The notes under the pieces: model-generated | Databases searched by the model: none | The model's input: only the letters and a program-made list of their open reading frames with translations | What the model was told of the DNA's origin: nothing | Source of the DNA: Candidatus Allofournierella pullicola | GTDB taxonomy: Bacteria; Bacillota; Clostridia; Oscillospirales; Ruminococcaceae | DNA: 64,000 bases | Assembly: GCA_019114225.1 (NCBI GenBank) | Contig: DXFW01000004.1 | Coordinates: 124,001-188,000, forward strand | Direction of reading: 5' to 3' | Part shown: piece by piece, positions 42,965-52,845 of the stretch | Layout of the letters: each line of letters opens with the position of its first letter | Numbering within the stretch: the stretch's first letter is position 1 | Program-made: the position numbers and the translations under genes

Positions 42965-43558
42965 ATGTTTTTCAAAAAACAGAGCGCCGGGGCCGACTGG
43001 CTGGTGGCAGGTCTTGGCAACCCTGGCAAAAAATACGAGGGCACCCGCCACAACGCGGGCTTTGACGCGCTGGATTTTCTGGCCGGCCGGTGGAACGCCC
43101 CCACCCCCCGGGTGAAATTCGAGGGCCTCTCGGCCCAGACGACGGTGAACGGGCACAAGGTCATCCTGCTCAAGCCCCAGACCTTTATGAATCTCTCCGG
43201 CCGCAGCATTGGCGCGGCGGCCGCATTTTACAAGATCGACCCCGCCCACGTCATCGTGCTGTGCGACGACGTGACCCAAAGCCCCGGCAAGGTGCGCATC
43301 CGGCCCTCCGGCTCGGCGGGCGGCCACAACGGCCTCAAGGACATCATCGCCCGGCTGGGCAGCCAGGAGTTCCCCCGGGTGCGGCTGGGCGTGGGCGAAA
43401 AGCCCAGCCCTGAGTACGACCTGGCGGACTGGGTGCTGGGCCGCATTTCCGGCGCCGACCGCAAGGCCTTTGAAAGCCGGCTGGAAGACGTGGCAAACGC
43501 GGTGGAGCTCATCATGGACGGCAAACTCTCCGAGGCGCAGAACCGCTACAACCGCTGA
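42965..43558 (+). CDS. pth: Peptidyl-tRNA hydrolase
   Basis: A 197-residue enzyme that releases peptides from stalled peptidyl-tRNA. The start LVAGLGNPGKKYEGTRHNAG includes the catalytic His in RHNAG. QTFMNLSGRS, CDDVTQSPGKVRIRPSGSAG and GGHNGLKDII follow. ATG 42965 is chosen because GGGAG precedes it and the family N-terminus begins a few residues later. In many Firmicutes pth sits directly before mfd; here two lipoprotein genes lie between. Confidence 0.95.
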   Translation: MFFKKQSAGADWLVAGLGNPGKKYEGTRHNAGFDALDFLAGRWNAPTPRVKFEGLSAQTTVNGHKVILLKPQTFMNLSGRSIGAAAAFYKIDPAHVIVLCDDVTQSPGKVRIRPSGSAGGHNGLKDIIARLGSQEFPRVRLGVGEKPSPEYDLADWVLGRISGADRKAFESRLEDVANAVELIMDGKLSEAQNRYNR

Positions 43559-43561
43559 ATC

Positions 43562-43599
43562 AAAAACCGTGTCGTTTGCAAAAACGATACGGTTTTTTT
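43562..43599 (+). terminator. Terminator of pth
   Basis: Stem AAAAACCGTGTCGTT with its complement (one G:U pair), small loop, then seven T residues. Confidence 0.85.
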
Positions 43600-43685
43600 A
43601 CATGTCCGGTGCGATAAAGCGTTTGTTCTGTTTCGTTTTATATATGCGGGCGCAGAACGTGCCCGCCCGAAAGGAGGACGCGCAT

Positions 43686-44711
43686 ATGAAGCGTTTTGCA
43701 GCGCTGGCTTTGGCGGCGGCGATGGCGGCGGGCCTCGCCGGCTGCGGGAGCAGCGGCACATTGAAGAGCATGGAGTGGGCCATCGAGCCCGCAGGTGAGT
43801 TCGAGGCGGTGGAGCCGGTGGCAGACACCGCCACCGTGGCCGCCGGCATGGTGAGCAACCGCCCCGGCGAGGCGGGCTATTATCTGGCAAAGACCGCCGC
43901 GGGCTGGGGCGTGCTGAACGCCGCCAGCGGCGACGTGGCCGCGTCGGCGGCCTTTGTGGCCCAGCCCGTTCGCTGCGGCGCGGGCCATCTGTACGACGCG
44001 GGCCTTTATGAAGGGGAGCGCTGGTACGACTGGGAGACCCTGGAGGAGCTGGACGCTCAGCTGGAGGGCATTGGCACCAGCTATCGCATGGAGGTGGGCC
44101 ACGGCGGCGGCTCCAACCGCTTTCTGGCGGACGGCGCCGGCGCGGTGAGCGCCGTCAGCTTCGGCGAGGCCAGCATGAACCAGCGCCCCCTGACCGAGAT
44201 CGAGGGCCTGCCCGGCCTCATCCCGGTGCAGCAGGGGCCCCTGCGCGCCGACTGGACCGGCGAGGACCCCGCCACCTGGGAAGACTTCATTCTGGAGCAC
44301 GACGGCCTTTTTGCGGTGGCCACATCCGAGGGCAGGCTGCTCACGGATTTTGTCTATGAAGCCGCCTGCATGGGCACCGATGAGGCCATCGCCGTCTGCA
44401 AAGAGGGCAAATGGGGCTATGTGGACACGGCGGGCAAAGAGATCGTGCCCTGCGAGTACGACGCTTTCTGGGGCGTGCGTTGGGCCTGGAACAGCGAAAC
44501 GGAAAAGAACGAGCCCACCACCGGCATTTACCCCGCGCCGTTCACCGAGGGCTGCGTGGTGGTGAAACAGAACGGTCAGACCGGCGTGTTGAACGCCGAC
44601 GGCAGCTGGCTTTTGAAGATGGGCGAAGTGGAGGACGCGGCCCCCGCCTTCGGCGGCCTGCTGTGGGTCAAGACCGAAGGCAAGTGGGGCGCGGTGAAGC
44701 TGCCCTCGTAA
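43686..44711 (+). CDS. WG-repeat lipoprotein (first of a tandem pair)
   Basis: A 341-residue lipoprotein. The signal MKRFAALALAAAMAAGLAGC ends in a lipobox (Cys20). The mature part has WG-type repeats: KTAAGWGVLNAASGDV, KEGKWGYVDTAGKEIVP, QNGQTGVLNADGSWLL and TEGKWGAVKLPS. WG-repeat proteins are secreted beta-rich proteins of unclear role. ATG 43686 follows AAAGGAGG. It is followed 27 bp later by a paralogue, and one 108-bp block is nearly identical between the two. Confidence 0.75.
   Translation: MKRFAALALAAAMAAGLAGCGSSGTLKSMEWAIEPAGEFEAVEPVADTATVAAGMVSNRPGEAGYYLAKTAAGWGVLNAASGDVAASAAFVAQPVRCGAGHLYDAGLYEGERWYDWETLEELDAQLEGIGTSYRMEVGHGGGSNRFLADGAGAVSAVSFGEASMNQRPLTEIEGLPGLIPVQQGPLRADWTGEDPATWEDFILEHDGLFAVATSEGRLLTDFVYEAACMGTDEAIAVCKEGKWGYVDTAGKEIVPCEYDAFWGVRWAWNSETEKNEPTTGIYPAPFTEGCVVVKQNGQTGVLNADGSWLLKMGEVEDAAPAFGGLLWVKTEGKWGAVKLPS
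44370..44477 (+). repeat. Near-identical 108-bp block, copy 1
   Basis: It matches 45402-45509 at 106 of 108 bases; the two differences are synonymous. It encodes MGTDEAIAVCKEGKWGYVDT and the following KEIVPCEYDAFWGV. The offset between copies is exactly 1032 bp. Confidence 0.9.
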
Positions 44712-44738
44712 AAACGCAAGGGAAAGGGAGGATGACCT

Positions 44739-45746
44739 GTGAAAAAACGGTTTGCCGCCCTGGCGGCGGCGCTGGCGCTGGCCCTGACGGGCTGCGGCGG
44801 GGCCGGCACGTTGAAGAGCATGGAGTGGGCCATCGAACCCGCATATGAATTTGAGGCGGTGGAGCCGGTGGCCGACCCGGACAGCACCACCCCGCCCACA
44901 GTGGCCCGAAAACCGGGCGAGGCGGGCTATTATCTGGTCAGGACCGGCGAGGGCTGGGGCGTGCTGGACGTCCGCACCGGCAAGACGGCGGCGGAAGGGG
45001 CCTTTGAAGAGCCGCCCTCCCGCTGCGGGCTGGGCCACCTCTTTGACCCGGGTTCCGCTTCGCTTCAGTGGGAGGACAAGGCGGCCTATGACCGTTTCAA
45101 CGACGAACTGGAGACCCTGGGCACCAGCTACCGGCTGGAGGTGGGCCACGGCGGCGGCACCGACTACTTCCTGGCGGACGAGACAGGCGCGGTGACGGCG
45201 GTGGGCGTTTCGGAAAACGGTTTCAACGTGCGCCCGGTTGCCGAGGTGGAGGGCCTGCCCGGCCTTATCCCGGTGCGGCGGGGCGCCGTTGTTCCCACCG
45301 ATGACGGCTGGGAGAAGATCGTCTGGGATGAGGGAGAGCGTTTCGCTGCGGCCACTTCCCACGGCGAGCTGCTCACCGATTTCGTCTATGAAAACGCCTG
45401 CATGGGCACCGACGAGGCCATCGCCGTCTGCAAAGAAGGCAAATGGGGCTATGTGGACACGGCGGGCAAAGAGATCGTGCCCTGCGAGTACGACGCTTTC
45501 TGGGGCGTGAGCTGGGGCTGGAACGAGGAAACGGGCGAACAACAGGTGGACGCCCGGGGCGTTTATCCCGCCCCCTTCACGCAAGGCTGCGTGGTGGTGA
45601 AACAGAACGGCCAGACCGGCGTGTTGAAAGCCGACGGCAGCTGGCTTTTGAAGATGGGCGAAGCGGAGGACGCGGCCCCCGCCGTTGAAGGGCTTTTGTG
45701 GGTGAAGACCGGGGGAAAATGGGGCGCGGTGAAGCTGCCGGGATAA
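44739..45746 (+). CDS. WG-repeat lipoprotein (second of a tandem pair)
   Basis: A 335-residue paralogue of the preceding gene. It starts at GTG 44739 behind GGGAGG, with signal MKKRFAALAAALALALTGC (Cys19). The first residues of both mature proteins are almost the same (GTLKSMEWAIEPA). The middle third diverges strongly, then the WG-repeat part is nearly identical. Residues 60-130 carry a different insert. The pair is transcribed together. Function unknown; surface or envelope location is inferred from the lipobox. Confidence 0.75.
   Translation: MKKRFAALAAALALALTGCGGAGTLKSMEWAIEPAYEFEAVEPVADPDSTTPPTVARKPGEAGYYLVRTGEGWGVLDVRTGKTAAEGAFEEPPSRCGLGHLFDPGSASLQWEDKAAYDRFNDELETLGTSYRLEVGHGGGTDYFLADETGAVTAVGVSENGFNVRPVAEVEGLPGLIPVRRGAVVPTDDGWEKIVWDEGERFAAATSHGELLTDFVYENACMGTDEAIAVCKEGKWGYVDTAGKEIVPCEYDAFWGVSWGWNEETGEQQVDARGVYPAPFTQGCVVVKQNGQTGVLKADGSWLLKMGEAEDAAPAVEGLLWVKTGGKWGAVKLPG
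45402..45509 (+). repeat. Near-identical 108-bp block, copy 2
   Basis: Partner of 44370-44477. It points to a recent duplication or gene conversion limited to this part of the gene. Confidence 0.9.
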
Positions 45747-45759
45747 CGGCGCTTTTCCC

Positions 45760-45788
45760 TTGCGTTCGACCGGCTTTGCCGTTACAAT
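45760..45788 (+). promoter_or_regulatory. Promoter of mfd
   Basis: TTGCGT (45760-45765), 17 bp, TACAAT (45783-45788). Confidence 0.6.
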
Positions 45789-45811
45789 AGAAAACAGAAG
45801 AAAAACGCGCA

Positions 45812-45836
45812 CCCCGCCGGGCAAGGCCCGACGGGG
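45812..45836 (+). promoter_or_regulatory. GC-rich leader hairpin before mfd
   Basis: CCCCGCCGGGC pairs with GCCCGACGGGG (one mismatch, 3-nt loop) between the promoter and the ribosome binding site. There is no T-run, so it is not a typical terminator. Confidence 0.5.
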
Positions 45837-45881
45837 CGCTGCCTGTTGTGCAAAAACGGCTGTTTTCAGAAAGGGAACCCC

Positions 45882-48800
45882 ATGTTCGACATTCTCAAAA
45901 GCACCGCGGAATACAAAAAACTCAAAAGCCACCTGGCCGTCAAGGGCCCGGCGGCCCTCTTCGGCCTGCCCCCGGCGGGCCGCGCCCAAATGCTGGCACT
46001 GCTGGCCTCCGAGAGCCGCCGCCCCCTGCTGGCGGTCACGGCGGGGGAGGCCGAGGCCACCCGCCTCGCTGCCGACCTCAACGCCTTCGGCCTTCCGGCG
46101 GCGGTGTTCCCGCCCCGGGACTTTTTGCTGCGGCCCATCGAGGGCGCCGGGCGGGAATACGAATACCGCCGCCTGGCGGTGCTGGGCGACCTGGTGGGCG
46201 AACGCCTTTCGGCGGTGTGCGTGCCCGCGGAGGCCCTGTTGCAGTACACCATGCCCAAAGAGGAGTTCTGCCGCAACACCCTCACCCTGAAGCCCGGCCT
46301 GGAGCTGCCCCTGACCAAGCTGGAGGAGCGCCTCTTTGACGCGGGCTACCACCGGCGGGGCCAGGTGGAAGGCCCGGGCCAGTTCAGCGTGCGGGGCGGC
46401 ATTGTGGACATCTGGCCCCCCGAGGCCAAAAGCCCCGCCCGGTGCGAATACTGGGGCGATGAGATCGACACCCTGGCCACCTTTGACGTGCTCAGCCAGC
46501 GGCGGGACGGTGACCTGGAAAAACTGCACATCAGCCCCGCCCGCGAGGTGCTGTTCGGTTCGGCTTCGGACACCGCCGCCGCCCTGCGCAGCGCTTTGGC
46601 AAAGGAGAAGGGCCGCCGGGCCGCCGTCATGGAAAAGGCGATGGAGGCGGACCTCGCCCAGCTGGACGCGGGTCTTGTGCCCGAGGCGCTGGACAAATAC
46701 ATGGGCGTGCGCTACGAAAAGCCCGCCACCCTGCTGGACTACTTCGACGAACCCATTCTGGTGCTGGAGGAGCCCAGCGCCATCCGGGAGGCCCAGAAGG
46801 CCACCGCCTTCCGCCGCGGCGAGGAACTGAAAAGCCTCTACGAGCAGGGAGTGCTCTGCCCCGGGCTGGACGTGCTTTATGAGGACATGCCCTTTTTGCT
46901 GGCAGCGGCCCAGAAGAACTCCAGCCTCTGCTGCGAGAACTTTGCCCGCACCCTGCCGGGGCTGGAGCTGAAAGAGATCATCAACGCCCCCGCCCACGCC
47001 CGCCCGCCCTTCTCCGGCGAGGTGGCTTCTCTGGCGGAGGACCTGGAGTCCCTCACCCAGCAGGGCTACGCGGTGGACGTGCTGGCGGGCACCGAGCGTG
47101 CCGCCGCGGCCCTGGCCAAGGACCTGGTGCGCAAGGGCTTTCGGGCGGGCACGGCCAAAGACATGGTGGCCAGCTCCGGGGCGGTGGCGGTGCGGGTGGG
47201 CCACACCAGCGCCGGCGCCGAGTACCCCTTTGCCCGCTACGCCCTGATCACCGGGCGCAGGGCGGGGGAGGGGGAAAAGAAAAAGCCCGCCCGCAAGAAG
47301 GATAAAAACGCCCTTTCCAGCCTCACCGACATCACTCCCGGCGATTATGTGGTGCACCAGAACCACGGTATCGGCATGTACACCGGCATTCAGCGGCTGG
47401 AAGTGCAGGGCGTGGTGAAGGACTATCTGAAACTGCTCTACGACAAGGGCGACACCCTGTATGTGCCGGTGACCCAGCTGGACCTGCTCAGCCGCTACAC
47501 CGCCCCCGGCGACGAGGAAAAGGTGAAGCTGGCGCGGCTGGGCGGCCAGGAGTGGACCCGCACCCGCCGCAAGGTGAAGGCCGCCGCCGCCGAGATGGCC
47601 CAGGAACTCATCGCCCTGTATGCCAAGCGCCAGCAGGCCAAGGGCAACGCCTTCCCGCCGGACGGCGACTGGCAGCGGGACTTTGAGACCCGCTTTGAAT
47701 ACGACGAGACCGCCGACCAGCTGGCGGCGGCCGCCGAAATTAAAAAGGATATGGAGAACCCCTGGCCCATGGACCGGCTGCTCTGCGGCGACGTGGGCGT
47801 GGGCAAGACGGAGGTGGCCCTGCGGGCGGCCTTCAAGTGCGTGATGGGCGGCAAGCAGTGCGCCATTCTGGCCCCCACCACCATCCTGGCCTGGCAGCAT
47901 TACAGCAACATGCTGGCCCGGATGGAGGCGTTCCCCATCCAGCTGGGGCTGCTCTCCCGCTTCCGCACCAAAAAGCAGCAGGAGGAGACCATCAAGGGCC
48001 TGCGGGCCGGCACGGTGGACATCGTGGTGGGCACTCACCGGCTGCTCAGCGACGACATCAAGTTCCACGACCTCGGCCTCGTCATCATCGACGAGGAGCA
48101 GCGTTTCGGCGTCAAGCACAAGGAAAAGCTGAAGGAGGCCTTCATCGGGGTGGATATGCTCACCCTCTCGGCCACGCCCATCCCCCGCACCCTGAACATG
48201 GCCATGAGCGGCATCCGGGACATGAGCACCATCGAGGAACCGCCGGTGGAGCGCCAGCCCATCGAGACCTATGTGATGGAGTACGACCCGGTCATCCTGG
48301 CGGAAGCCATCAAAAAGGAGCTGGCCCGGGGCGGCCAGGTTTATTACCTCCACAACCGGGTGGACAGCATTGAGGCCACCGCCGGCATGGTGGGCCGCAT
48401 GGTGCCCGGGGCCCGGGTGGGAGTGGCCCACGGCAAGATGACCGAGGAGCAGCTGAGCAAGGTGTGGCAGCAGCTGCTGGACGGCGACATCGACGTGCTG
48501 GTGTGCACCACCCTCATCGAGACCGGCGTGGACGTGCGCAACTGCAACACCCTCATCATCGAGGACGCCGACCGCATGGGCCTGGCCCAGCTGTATCAGA
48601 TCCGGGGCCGGGTGGGCCGTTCCGGCCGCAAGGCCTACGCCTACTTCACCTTCCGGCGGGACAAGGTCCTCACCGACGTGGCGGCAAAGCGGCTTTCCGC
48701 CATCCGGGAGTTCACCAGCTTCGGCTCCGGCTTCCGCATTGCCATGCGCGATCTGCAAATCCGGGGCGCGGGCAGCCTTTTGGGCCAGAGCCAGCACGGC

Positions 48801-49322
48801 CACATGCAGGCGGTGGGCTATGACCTTTATATGAAGATACTGGCCGGGGCGGTGGCCATCGCGAAGGGCGAGGCCCCGCCGCCGGACAAGGCGGACTGCC
48901 TCATCGACATCACGGTGGACGCCTACATCCCGGAAAACTACATCCCCGAGGCGGCGGGCCGGATCGAGGCCTACAAGCGCATTGCCGCCATCGAGACCGC
49001 CGAGGACGCTTCCGACGTGCTGGACGAACTCATCGACCGCTACGGCGATGTGCCGAAGAGCGTGTCCGGCCTGGTGGACATCTCCCTCATCCGGGTCACG
49101 GCGGCCAAGGCGGGGGTGTATGAGATCGGCCAGAAGCGGGACACCCTGCTGCTCTATTCCGACAAGCTCACCCCCGCTTCCATCAAGGCGGCCGCCGCCG
49201 CGCTGCCGGGCAGGGTGATGGTGAACGCCGGGGCAAAGCCCTACCTGGCGGTGCGGGTGGACCGGGGCGAAGCGCCCCTCGCTGCGCTGCGGGCGGTGCT
49301 GGAAGCCCTGGCGGGCGATTGA
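45882..49322 (+). CDS. mfd: Transcription-repair coupling factor
   Basis: An 1146-residue protein that removes stalled RNA polymerase from DNA lesions and recruits UvrA. The UvrB-like N-terminal module spans about residues 1-450. The RNA-polymerase-interacting domain follows ([20 protein letters not shown]). The helicase has Walker [10 protein letters not shown], the DEEQ box [14 protein letters not shown] and motif [13 protein letters not shown]. The C-terminal TRCF domain is present. ATG 45882 follows AAAGGG; the frame is open 12 codons further up to a TTG. Length is normal. Confidence 0.96.
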   Translation: MFDILKSTAEYKKLKSHLAVKGPAALFGLPPAGRAQMLALLASESRRPLLAVTAGEAEATRLAADLNAFGLPAAVFPPRDFLLRPIEGAGREYEYRRLAVLGDLVGERLSAVCVPAEALLQYTMPKEEFCRNTLTLKPGLELPLTKLEERLFDAGYHRRGQVEGPGQFSVRGGIVDIWPPEAKSPARCEYWGDEIDTLATFDVLSQRRDGDLEKLHISPAREVLFGSASDTAAALRSALAKEKGRRAAVMEKAMEADLAQLDAGLVPEALDKYMGVRYEKPATLLDYFDEPILVLEEPSAIREAQKATAFRRGEELKSLYEQGVLCPGLDVLYEDMPFLLAAAQKNSSLCCENFARTLPGLELKEIINAPAHARPPFSGEVASLAEDLESLTQQGYAVDVLAGTERAAAALAKDLVRKGFRAGTAKDMVASSGAVAVRVGHTSAGAEYPFARYALITGRRAGEGEKKKPARKKDKNALSSLTDITPGDYVVHQNHGIGMYTGIQRLEVQGVVKDYLKLLYDKGDTLYVPVTQLDLLSRYTAPGDEEKVKLARLGGQEWTRTRRKVKAAAAEMAQELIALYAKRQQAKGNAFPPDGDWQRDFETRFEYDETADQLAAAAEIKKDMENPWPMDRLLCGDVGVGKTEVALRAAFKCVMGGKQCAILAPTTILAWQHYSNMLARMEAFPIQLGLLSRFRTKKQQEETIKGLRAGTVDIVVGTHRLLSDDIKFHDLGLVIIDEEQRFGVKHKEKLKEAFIGVDMLTLSATPIPRTLNMAMSGIRDMSTIEEPPVERQPIETYVMEYDPVILAEAIKKELARGGQVYYLHNRVDSIEATAGMVGRMVPGARVGVAHGKMTEEQLSKVWQQLLDGDIDVLVCTTLIETGVDVRNCNTLIIEDADRMGLAQLYQIRGRVGRSGRKAYAYFTFRRDKVLTDVAAKRLSAIREFTSFGSGFRIAMRDLQIRGAGSLLGQSQHGHMQAVGYDLYMKILAGAVAIAKGEAPPPDKADCLIDITVDAYIPENYIPEAAGRIEAYKRIAAIETAEDASDVLDELIDRYGDVPKSVSGLVDISLIRVTAAKAGVYEIGQKRDTLLLYSDKLTPASIKAAAAALPGRVMVNAGAKPYLAVRVDRGEAPLAALRAVLEALAGD

Positions 49323-49347
49323 AAAACCGCTCTTTGGGCGATATAAT
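49319..49347 (+). promoter_or_regulatory. Promoter overlapping the mfd stop codon
   Basis: TTGAAA (49319-49324) and TATAAT (49342-49347) are separated by exactly 17 bp. The -35 contains the mfd TGA. A short hairpin CGCCCC/GGGGCG (49358-49378) follows in the leader. Confidence 0.65.
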
Positions 49348-49402
49348 AGAAAAAAAACGCCCCTTGGCGGACGGGGCGCTGTGAAAAGGGGAGGATACGG
49401 CG

Positions 49403-50170
49403 ATGAAGATTCTTTGTTCCAACTGCGGGCTTCGCTATGACCCCGCGGTGAACAATGGCATATGCCCTCACTGCGGGCGCTACAACGAAGCCCTGCCCGA
49501 GGCGTTTGTCCCGGAACAGGCTGCGCCGCAGCCCGCTCTTGAAGAAGAGGAACTGTGGGCCCCGCCCGCGCCGGTGCGGCGGCGCACCAGCCGGGTGCCC
49601 CTTGTGCTGCTCCTTTTGTTCCTGGCGGTCTTTGCGGCGGAGTGCGTGCTCTTTCCGCTGGTGACCCGGGCTGCCAAGGCAGGGCAGGCCCAGGCGGCGT
49701 ATGTGCCCCAGGCCCTGGTGACCAGCGCCGCCCAGAACGAGGCCTTCGCCTTCGGCCCCGCCGGGCGGCAGGTGCTGGTGGGCCAGGCCCAGCGGCTGGG
49801 CTCCATCCGCGGCACGGAGGAGGGCGCCGAGGTGCTGCGCGTCTGGTGCGAGGTGGACAAGGAGCAGGACTACCGTTCCGACTGGGCCGCCGACACATTT
49901 TTGCAGGCGGGGGACATTTACTATCCCGCCATCCAGACCTACGACCTGGAACAGTTCTACCCCGAGCTGGCCGCCGAGGCGCTGGACCCCTACGCCCTGA
50001 AGAGCACTTCCATGGATGAGGGCTGGCTCTATTTCCTGGTGCCGGAGGGTGCGGCGGGGCACACTTTGTGGCTCCAGTGCCAGACCCTTGACCGGGACTA
50101 TAACATCAGCGAAGCGGCCATGACGGGCATTGACCTGACTGTGACGGAAGGGAGCGTGAGCGTCGAATGA
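49403..50170 (+). CDS. Zinc-ribbon membrane protein of unknown function
   Basis: A 255-residue protein. The N-terminal zinc ribbon has Cys5, Cys8, Cys21 and Cys24 (CSNC and CPHC). An acidic linker, one membrane helix (about residues 69-90, VPLVLLLLFLAVFAAECVLF) and an outer domain of 160 residues follow. The layout of cytoplasmic zinc ribbon, helix and outer domain resembles small clostridial envelope proteins, but no family was recognised. ATG 49403 follows GGGGAGG. It overlaps the next gene by 4 bp, so the two probably work together. Confidence 0.65.
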   Translation: MKILCSNCGLRYDPAVNNGICPHCGRYNEALPEAFVPEQAAPQPALEEEELWAPPAPVRRRTSRVPLVLLLLFLAVFAAECVLFPLVTRAAKAGQAQAAYVPQALVTSAAQNEAFAFGPAGRQVLVGQAQRLGSIRGTEEGAEVLRVWCEVDKEQDYRSDWAADTFLQAGDIYYPAIQTYDLEQFYPELAAEALDPYALKSTSMDEGWLYFLVPEGAAGHTLWLQCQTLDRDYNISEAAMTGIDLTVTEGSVSVE

Positions 50171-50655
50171 ACCGGCAGAACAGCCGTCCCGGCCTGCTTG
50201 TCTGGGCGCTGGCCGCCCTGGCCCTGGCCGCCGCGGTGGCCCGCTTCGCGGCGGGCATGTCCGGGCTGGACAACGCCCGCTACGCCAGCGACTGGAACGT
50301 GAGCGCCGACCAGATGAGCGTGCAGGCCATCGACACCCCCGAATGGGGCGAGACCTTTTACGACTATTATCTGGTCAGCTTCCGGCTGACCAACCACAGC
50401 CAGCGCCCGGTGGACCTGGACGAATACACCTTCGAGGCCGTGCCCCAGAAGGGGGACGAATGGGCCGCCCGCTTCGATTCCGATTGGGACAGCGAGGCCG
50501 CCTACACCCTGCGCCCCCAGGTGCCCCAGGGCTGCACCGCCCCGGTGAGCATGGTGCTGCGGGTGGACCCGGAGGAACTGGGCAGCAAAACCCTGGACGT
50601 GTTTTTTGAGGACTATGCCGGCGGCGTGCCGCTGGGGCAGATCACCCTTCCCTGA
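50167..50655 (+). CDS. Small signal-anchored protein of unknown function
   Basis: A 162-residue protein with an N-terminal helix (LLVWALAALALAAAVARFAA, about residues 10-29) and an outer domain rich in beta patterns. The segment YYLVSFRLTNHSQRPVDLDE resembles DUF4352-like immunoglobulin-type domains seen in Firmicute lipoproteins; this is a weak resemblance. It is coupled to the zinc-ribbon gene (ATGA) and followed by a terminator. Function unknown. Confidence 0.6.
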   Translation: MNRQNSRPGLLVWALAALALAAAVARFAAGMSGLDNARYASDWNVSADQMSVQAIDTPEWGETFYDYYLVSFRLTNHSQRPVDLDEYTFEAVPQKGDEWAARFDSDWDSEAAYTLRPQVPQGCTAPVSMVLRVDPEELGSKTLDVFFEDYAGGVPLGQITLP

Positions 50656-50664
50656 ACGAATCGA

Positions 50665-50699
50665 AAAAGCCGCTCCGGCCCTGGGCCGGGGCGGCTTTT
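50665..50699 (+). terminator. Terminator of the zinc-ribbon operon
   Basis: Near-perfect 16-bp stem (50665-50680 and 50684-50699, 3-nt loop; one T:G pair) with T residues at the 3' end of the arm. Confidence 0.8.
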
Positions 50700-50754
50700 C
50701 TGCGCCCTAAAAAGATTTTATCTTCGTTCATATTTTCTTCATATCGAGAGGATA

Positions 50755-50763
50755 TGCTATAAA
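50755..50763 (+). promoter_or_regulatory. Extended -10 promoter of ftsH
   Basis: TGCTATAAA with a weak TTCTTC at -35. The leader then holds two hairpins, GGCGGC/GCCGCC (50774-50787) and GCCCGCGC/GCGCGGGC (50797-50815), before AAGGCGG and the ATG. Confidence 0.4.
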
Positions 50764-50841
50764 CATGAAACAAGGCGGCTTGCCGCCATTCCTTCCGCCC
50801 GCGCCCGGCGCGGGCCAATCAATCCAAGAAGGCGGTGTTTT

Positions 50842-52728
50842 ATGAAGACACGCGGGCCGAAAAACCCCAACAAGGTGCTTCTTTATTACTGTATCGGTGC
50901 GCTGGTGGCGCTGCTGGTGTTCAACTGGCTCGTCTTCCCCCAGATGATGAGGGGCGCAGTGACCGAAGTCACCTACAACCAGTTCCTCTCCGATCTGGAC
51001 GCAGGCAGCGTGGTGGCCGTGGAGGAGGATTCCTCCAAAGGCACCATCACCTATCAAATAAAGGATGAAAACGGGCGGGACCGTATCTGCCAGACCGCCA
51101 TCGTCAACGACCCTGACCGGGTGGACCGCATTCTTGCCTCCACCGGCCCCGACGGGCAGGCGGTGCAGTACGGCGGCGTGGTGCCCACCCAGGCGTCCCC
51201 CGCCATGAACCTTTTGTTCGGCGTGGTGCTGCCGATCATCATCATGGTGGCGGCGGGCCAGCTGCTCATGCGCTATATGTCCAAAAAGATGGGCGGCCCC
51301 AACGCCATGAGCTTCGGCAAATCCAACGCCAAGGTGTATGTGGAGGCCCAGACCGGCAAGACCTTTGCCGACGTGGCCGGCCAGGACGAGGCAAAAGAGG
51401 CCCTGGCGGAGATCGTGGATTTCCTCCACAACCCCGGCAAATACAACAGCATTGGCGCCACCCTGCCCAAGGGCGCGCTGCTGGTGGGCCCTCCGGGCAC
51501 CGGCAAGACCCTGCTGGCCAAGGCGGTGGCGGGCGAGGCCCATGTGCCCTTCTTCTCCATCTCCGGCTCGGAGTTCGTGGAGATGTTTGTGGGCATGGGC
51601 GCGGCCCGTGTGCGCGACCTGTTCCGCCAGGCCGCCCAGAAGGCCCCCTGCATTGTGTTCATCGACGAGATCGACACCATCGGCAAAAGCCGTGACGGCG
51701 CGGGCGGGATCGGCGGCAACGACGAGCGGGAGCAGACCCTCAACCAGCTGCTCACCGAAATGGACGGCTTCGACGGCTCCAAGGGTGTCATCATTCTGGC
51801 CGCCACCAACCGCCCCGAAACGCTGGACAAGGCCCTGCTCCGGCCCGGCCGCTTTGACCGGCGCATTCCGGTGGAACTGCCCGACCTGGAAGGCCGTGCC
51901 GCCATTCTGAAGGTGCACGCCAAAAAGGTGATGATGGACGAGAACGTGGACTTCATGGCCATCGCCCGGGCCACCTCCGGCGCCTCCGGCGCCGAGCTGG
52001 CCAACATGATCAACGAGGCGGCCCTGCTGGCGGTGAAGAACGGCCGGCGGATCGTGCGCCAGAGCGATCTGGAAGAAGCGGTGGAGACGGTCATTGCCGG
52101 CTACCAGCGCAAGAACAAGGTGCTCAGCCAGCGGGAAAAACGCATTGTGGCCTACCACGAGATCGGCCACGCCCTGGTGGCCGCCCGCCAGACCGACAGC
52201 GCCCCCGTGACCAAGATCACCATCGTGCCCCGCACCTCCGGGGCCCTGGGTTACACCATGCAGGTGCCCCAGGAGGAGACGAACCTCCTCAGCCGCGAAG
52301 AGGCGCTGAACAAGATCGCCACCTTCACCGGCGGCCGCGCCGCCGAGGAGCTCATCTTCGGCAGCTACACCTCCGGCGCGTCGGGCGACATCGAGCAGGC
52401 CACCCGCCTGGCCCGGTCGATGGTCACCCGCCTGGGCATGAGCCGCCAGTTCGACATGATGGCTCTGGAGACCACCGCCGGCAAGTACCTCAATGCCGAC
52501 TCCACCCTGGCCTGCAGCGAGGGCACCGCCGAAAAGATCGACGAAGAGGTGCTCGCCATCATCAAGAGCGCTCACGAAAAGGCCATCAACATCCTCAAGG
52601 AGAACATCGACAAACTCCACGAGCTGGCCGCCTTTTTGATGGAGCGGGAATCCATCACCGGCGAGGAATTCATGGGAATTCTCAACCGGGAGCCTTCTCC
52701 CGCCCCGGCGGCCCAGAACGGGCAGTGA
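50842..52728 (+). CDS. ftsH: ATP-dependent zinc metalloprotease FtsH
   Basis: A 628-residue membrane AAA protease. Two helices (about 13-33 and 122-141) flank an outer domain. Walker A is GPPGTGKT (216-223), Walker B is VFIDEID and the SRH region is [10 protein letters not shown]. The zinc site is HEIGH (439-443). It degrades misfolded and regulatory membrane proteins. ATG 50842 follows AAGGCGG. Length and all catalytic motifs are normal. It stands alone with its own promoter and terminator. Confidence 0.96.
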   Translation: MKTRGPKNPNKVLLYYCIGALVALLVFNWLVFPQMMRGAVTEVTYNQFLSDLDAGSVVAVEEDSSKGTITYQIKDENGRDRICQTAIVNDPDRVDRILASTGPDGQAVQYGGVVPTQASPAMNLLFGVVLPIIIMVAAGQLLMRYMSKKMGGPNAMSFGKSNAKVYVEAQTGKTFADVAGQDEAKEALAEIVDFLHNPGKYNSIGATLPKGALLVGPPGTGKTLLAKAVAGEAHVPFFSISGSEFVEMFVGMGAARVRDLFRQAAQKAPCIVFIDEIDTIGKSRDGAGGIGGNDEREQTLNQLLTEMDGFDGSKGVIILAATNRPETLDKALLRPGRFDRRIPVELPDLEGRAAILKVHAKKVMMDENVDFMAIARATSGASGAELANMINEAALLAVKNGRRIVRQSDLEEAVETVIAGYQRKNKVLSQREKRIVAYHEIGHALVAARQTDSAPVTKITIVPRTSGALGYTMQVPQEETNLLSREEALNKIATFTGGRAAEELIFGSYTSGASGDIEQATRLARSMVTRLGMSRQFDMMALETTAGKYLNADSTLACSEGTAEKIDEEVLAIIKSAHEKAINILKENIDKLHELAAFLMERESITGEEFMGILNREPSPAPAAQNGQ

Positions 52729-52748
52729 GCCATTTGAAAAACCTTTGT

Positions 52749-52779
52749 CCCGCCGCTTTCAGCAAGCGGCGGGATTTTT
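52749..52779 (+). terminator. Terminator of ftsH
   Basis: Perfect 10-bp stem CCCGCCGCTT/AAGCGGCGGG, 5-nt loop, then ATTTTT. Confidence 0.85.
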
Positions 52780-52784
52780 GTTGG

Positions 52785-52813
52785 TTGTAAGGCGGCCGTC
52801 ATTCCCGTATAAT
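52785..52813 (+). promoter_or_regulatory. Promoter of the carboxypeptidase gene
   Basis: TTGTAA (52785-52790), 17 bp, TATAAT (52808-52813). Confidence 0.65.
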
Positions 52814-52845
52814 GAAAGAAGCTGAAAAACGGGAGGAAACGGCAC

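Noticed and set aside
43638-49898. A 2086-codon open frame on the minus strand
   Set aside because: It runs antisense through pth-downstream lipoproteins and mfd, which have clear families, starts and ribosome sites. Its composition is that of a GC-rich shadow frame (His/Gly/Ala/Gln-rich, no domains).
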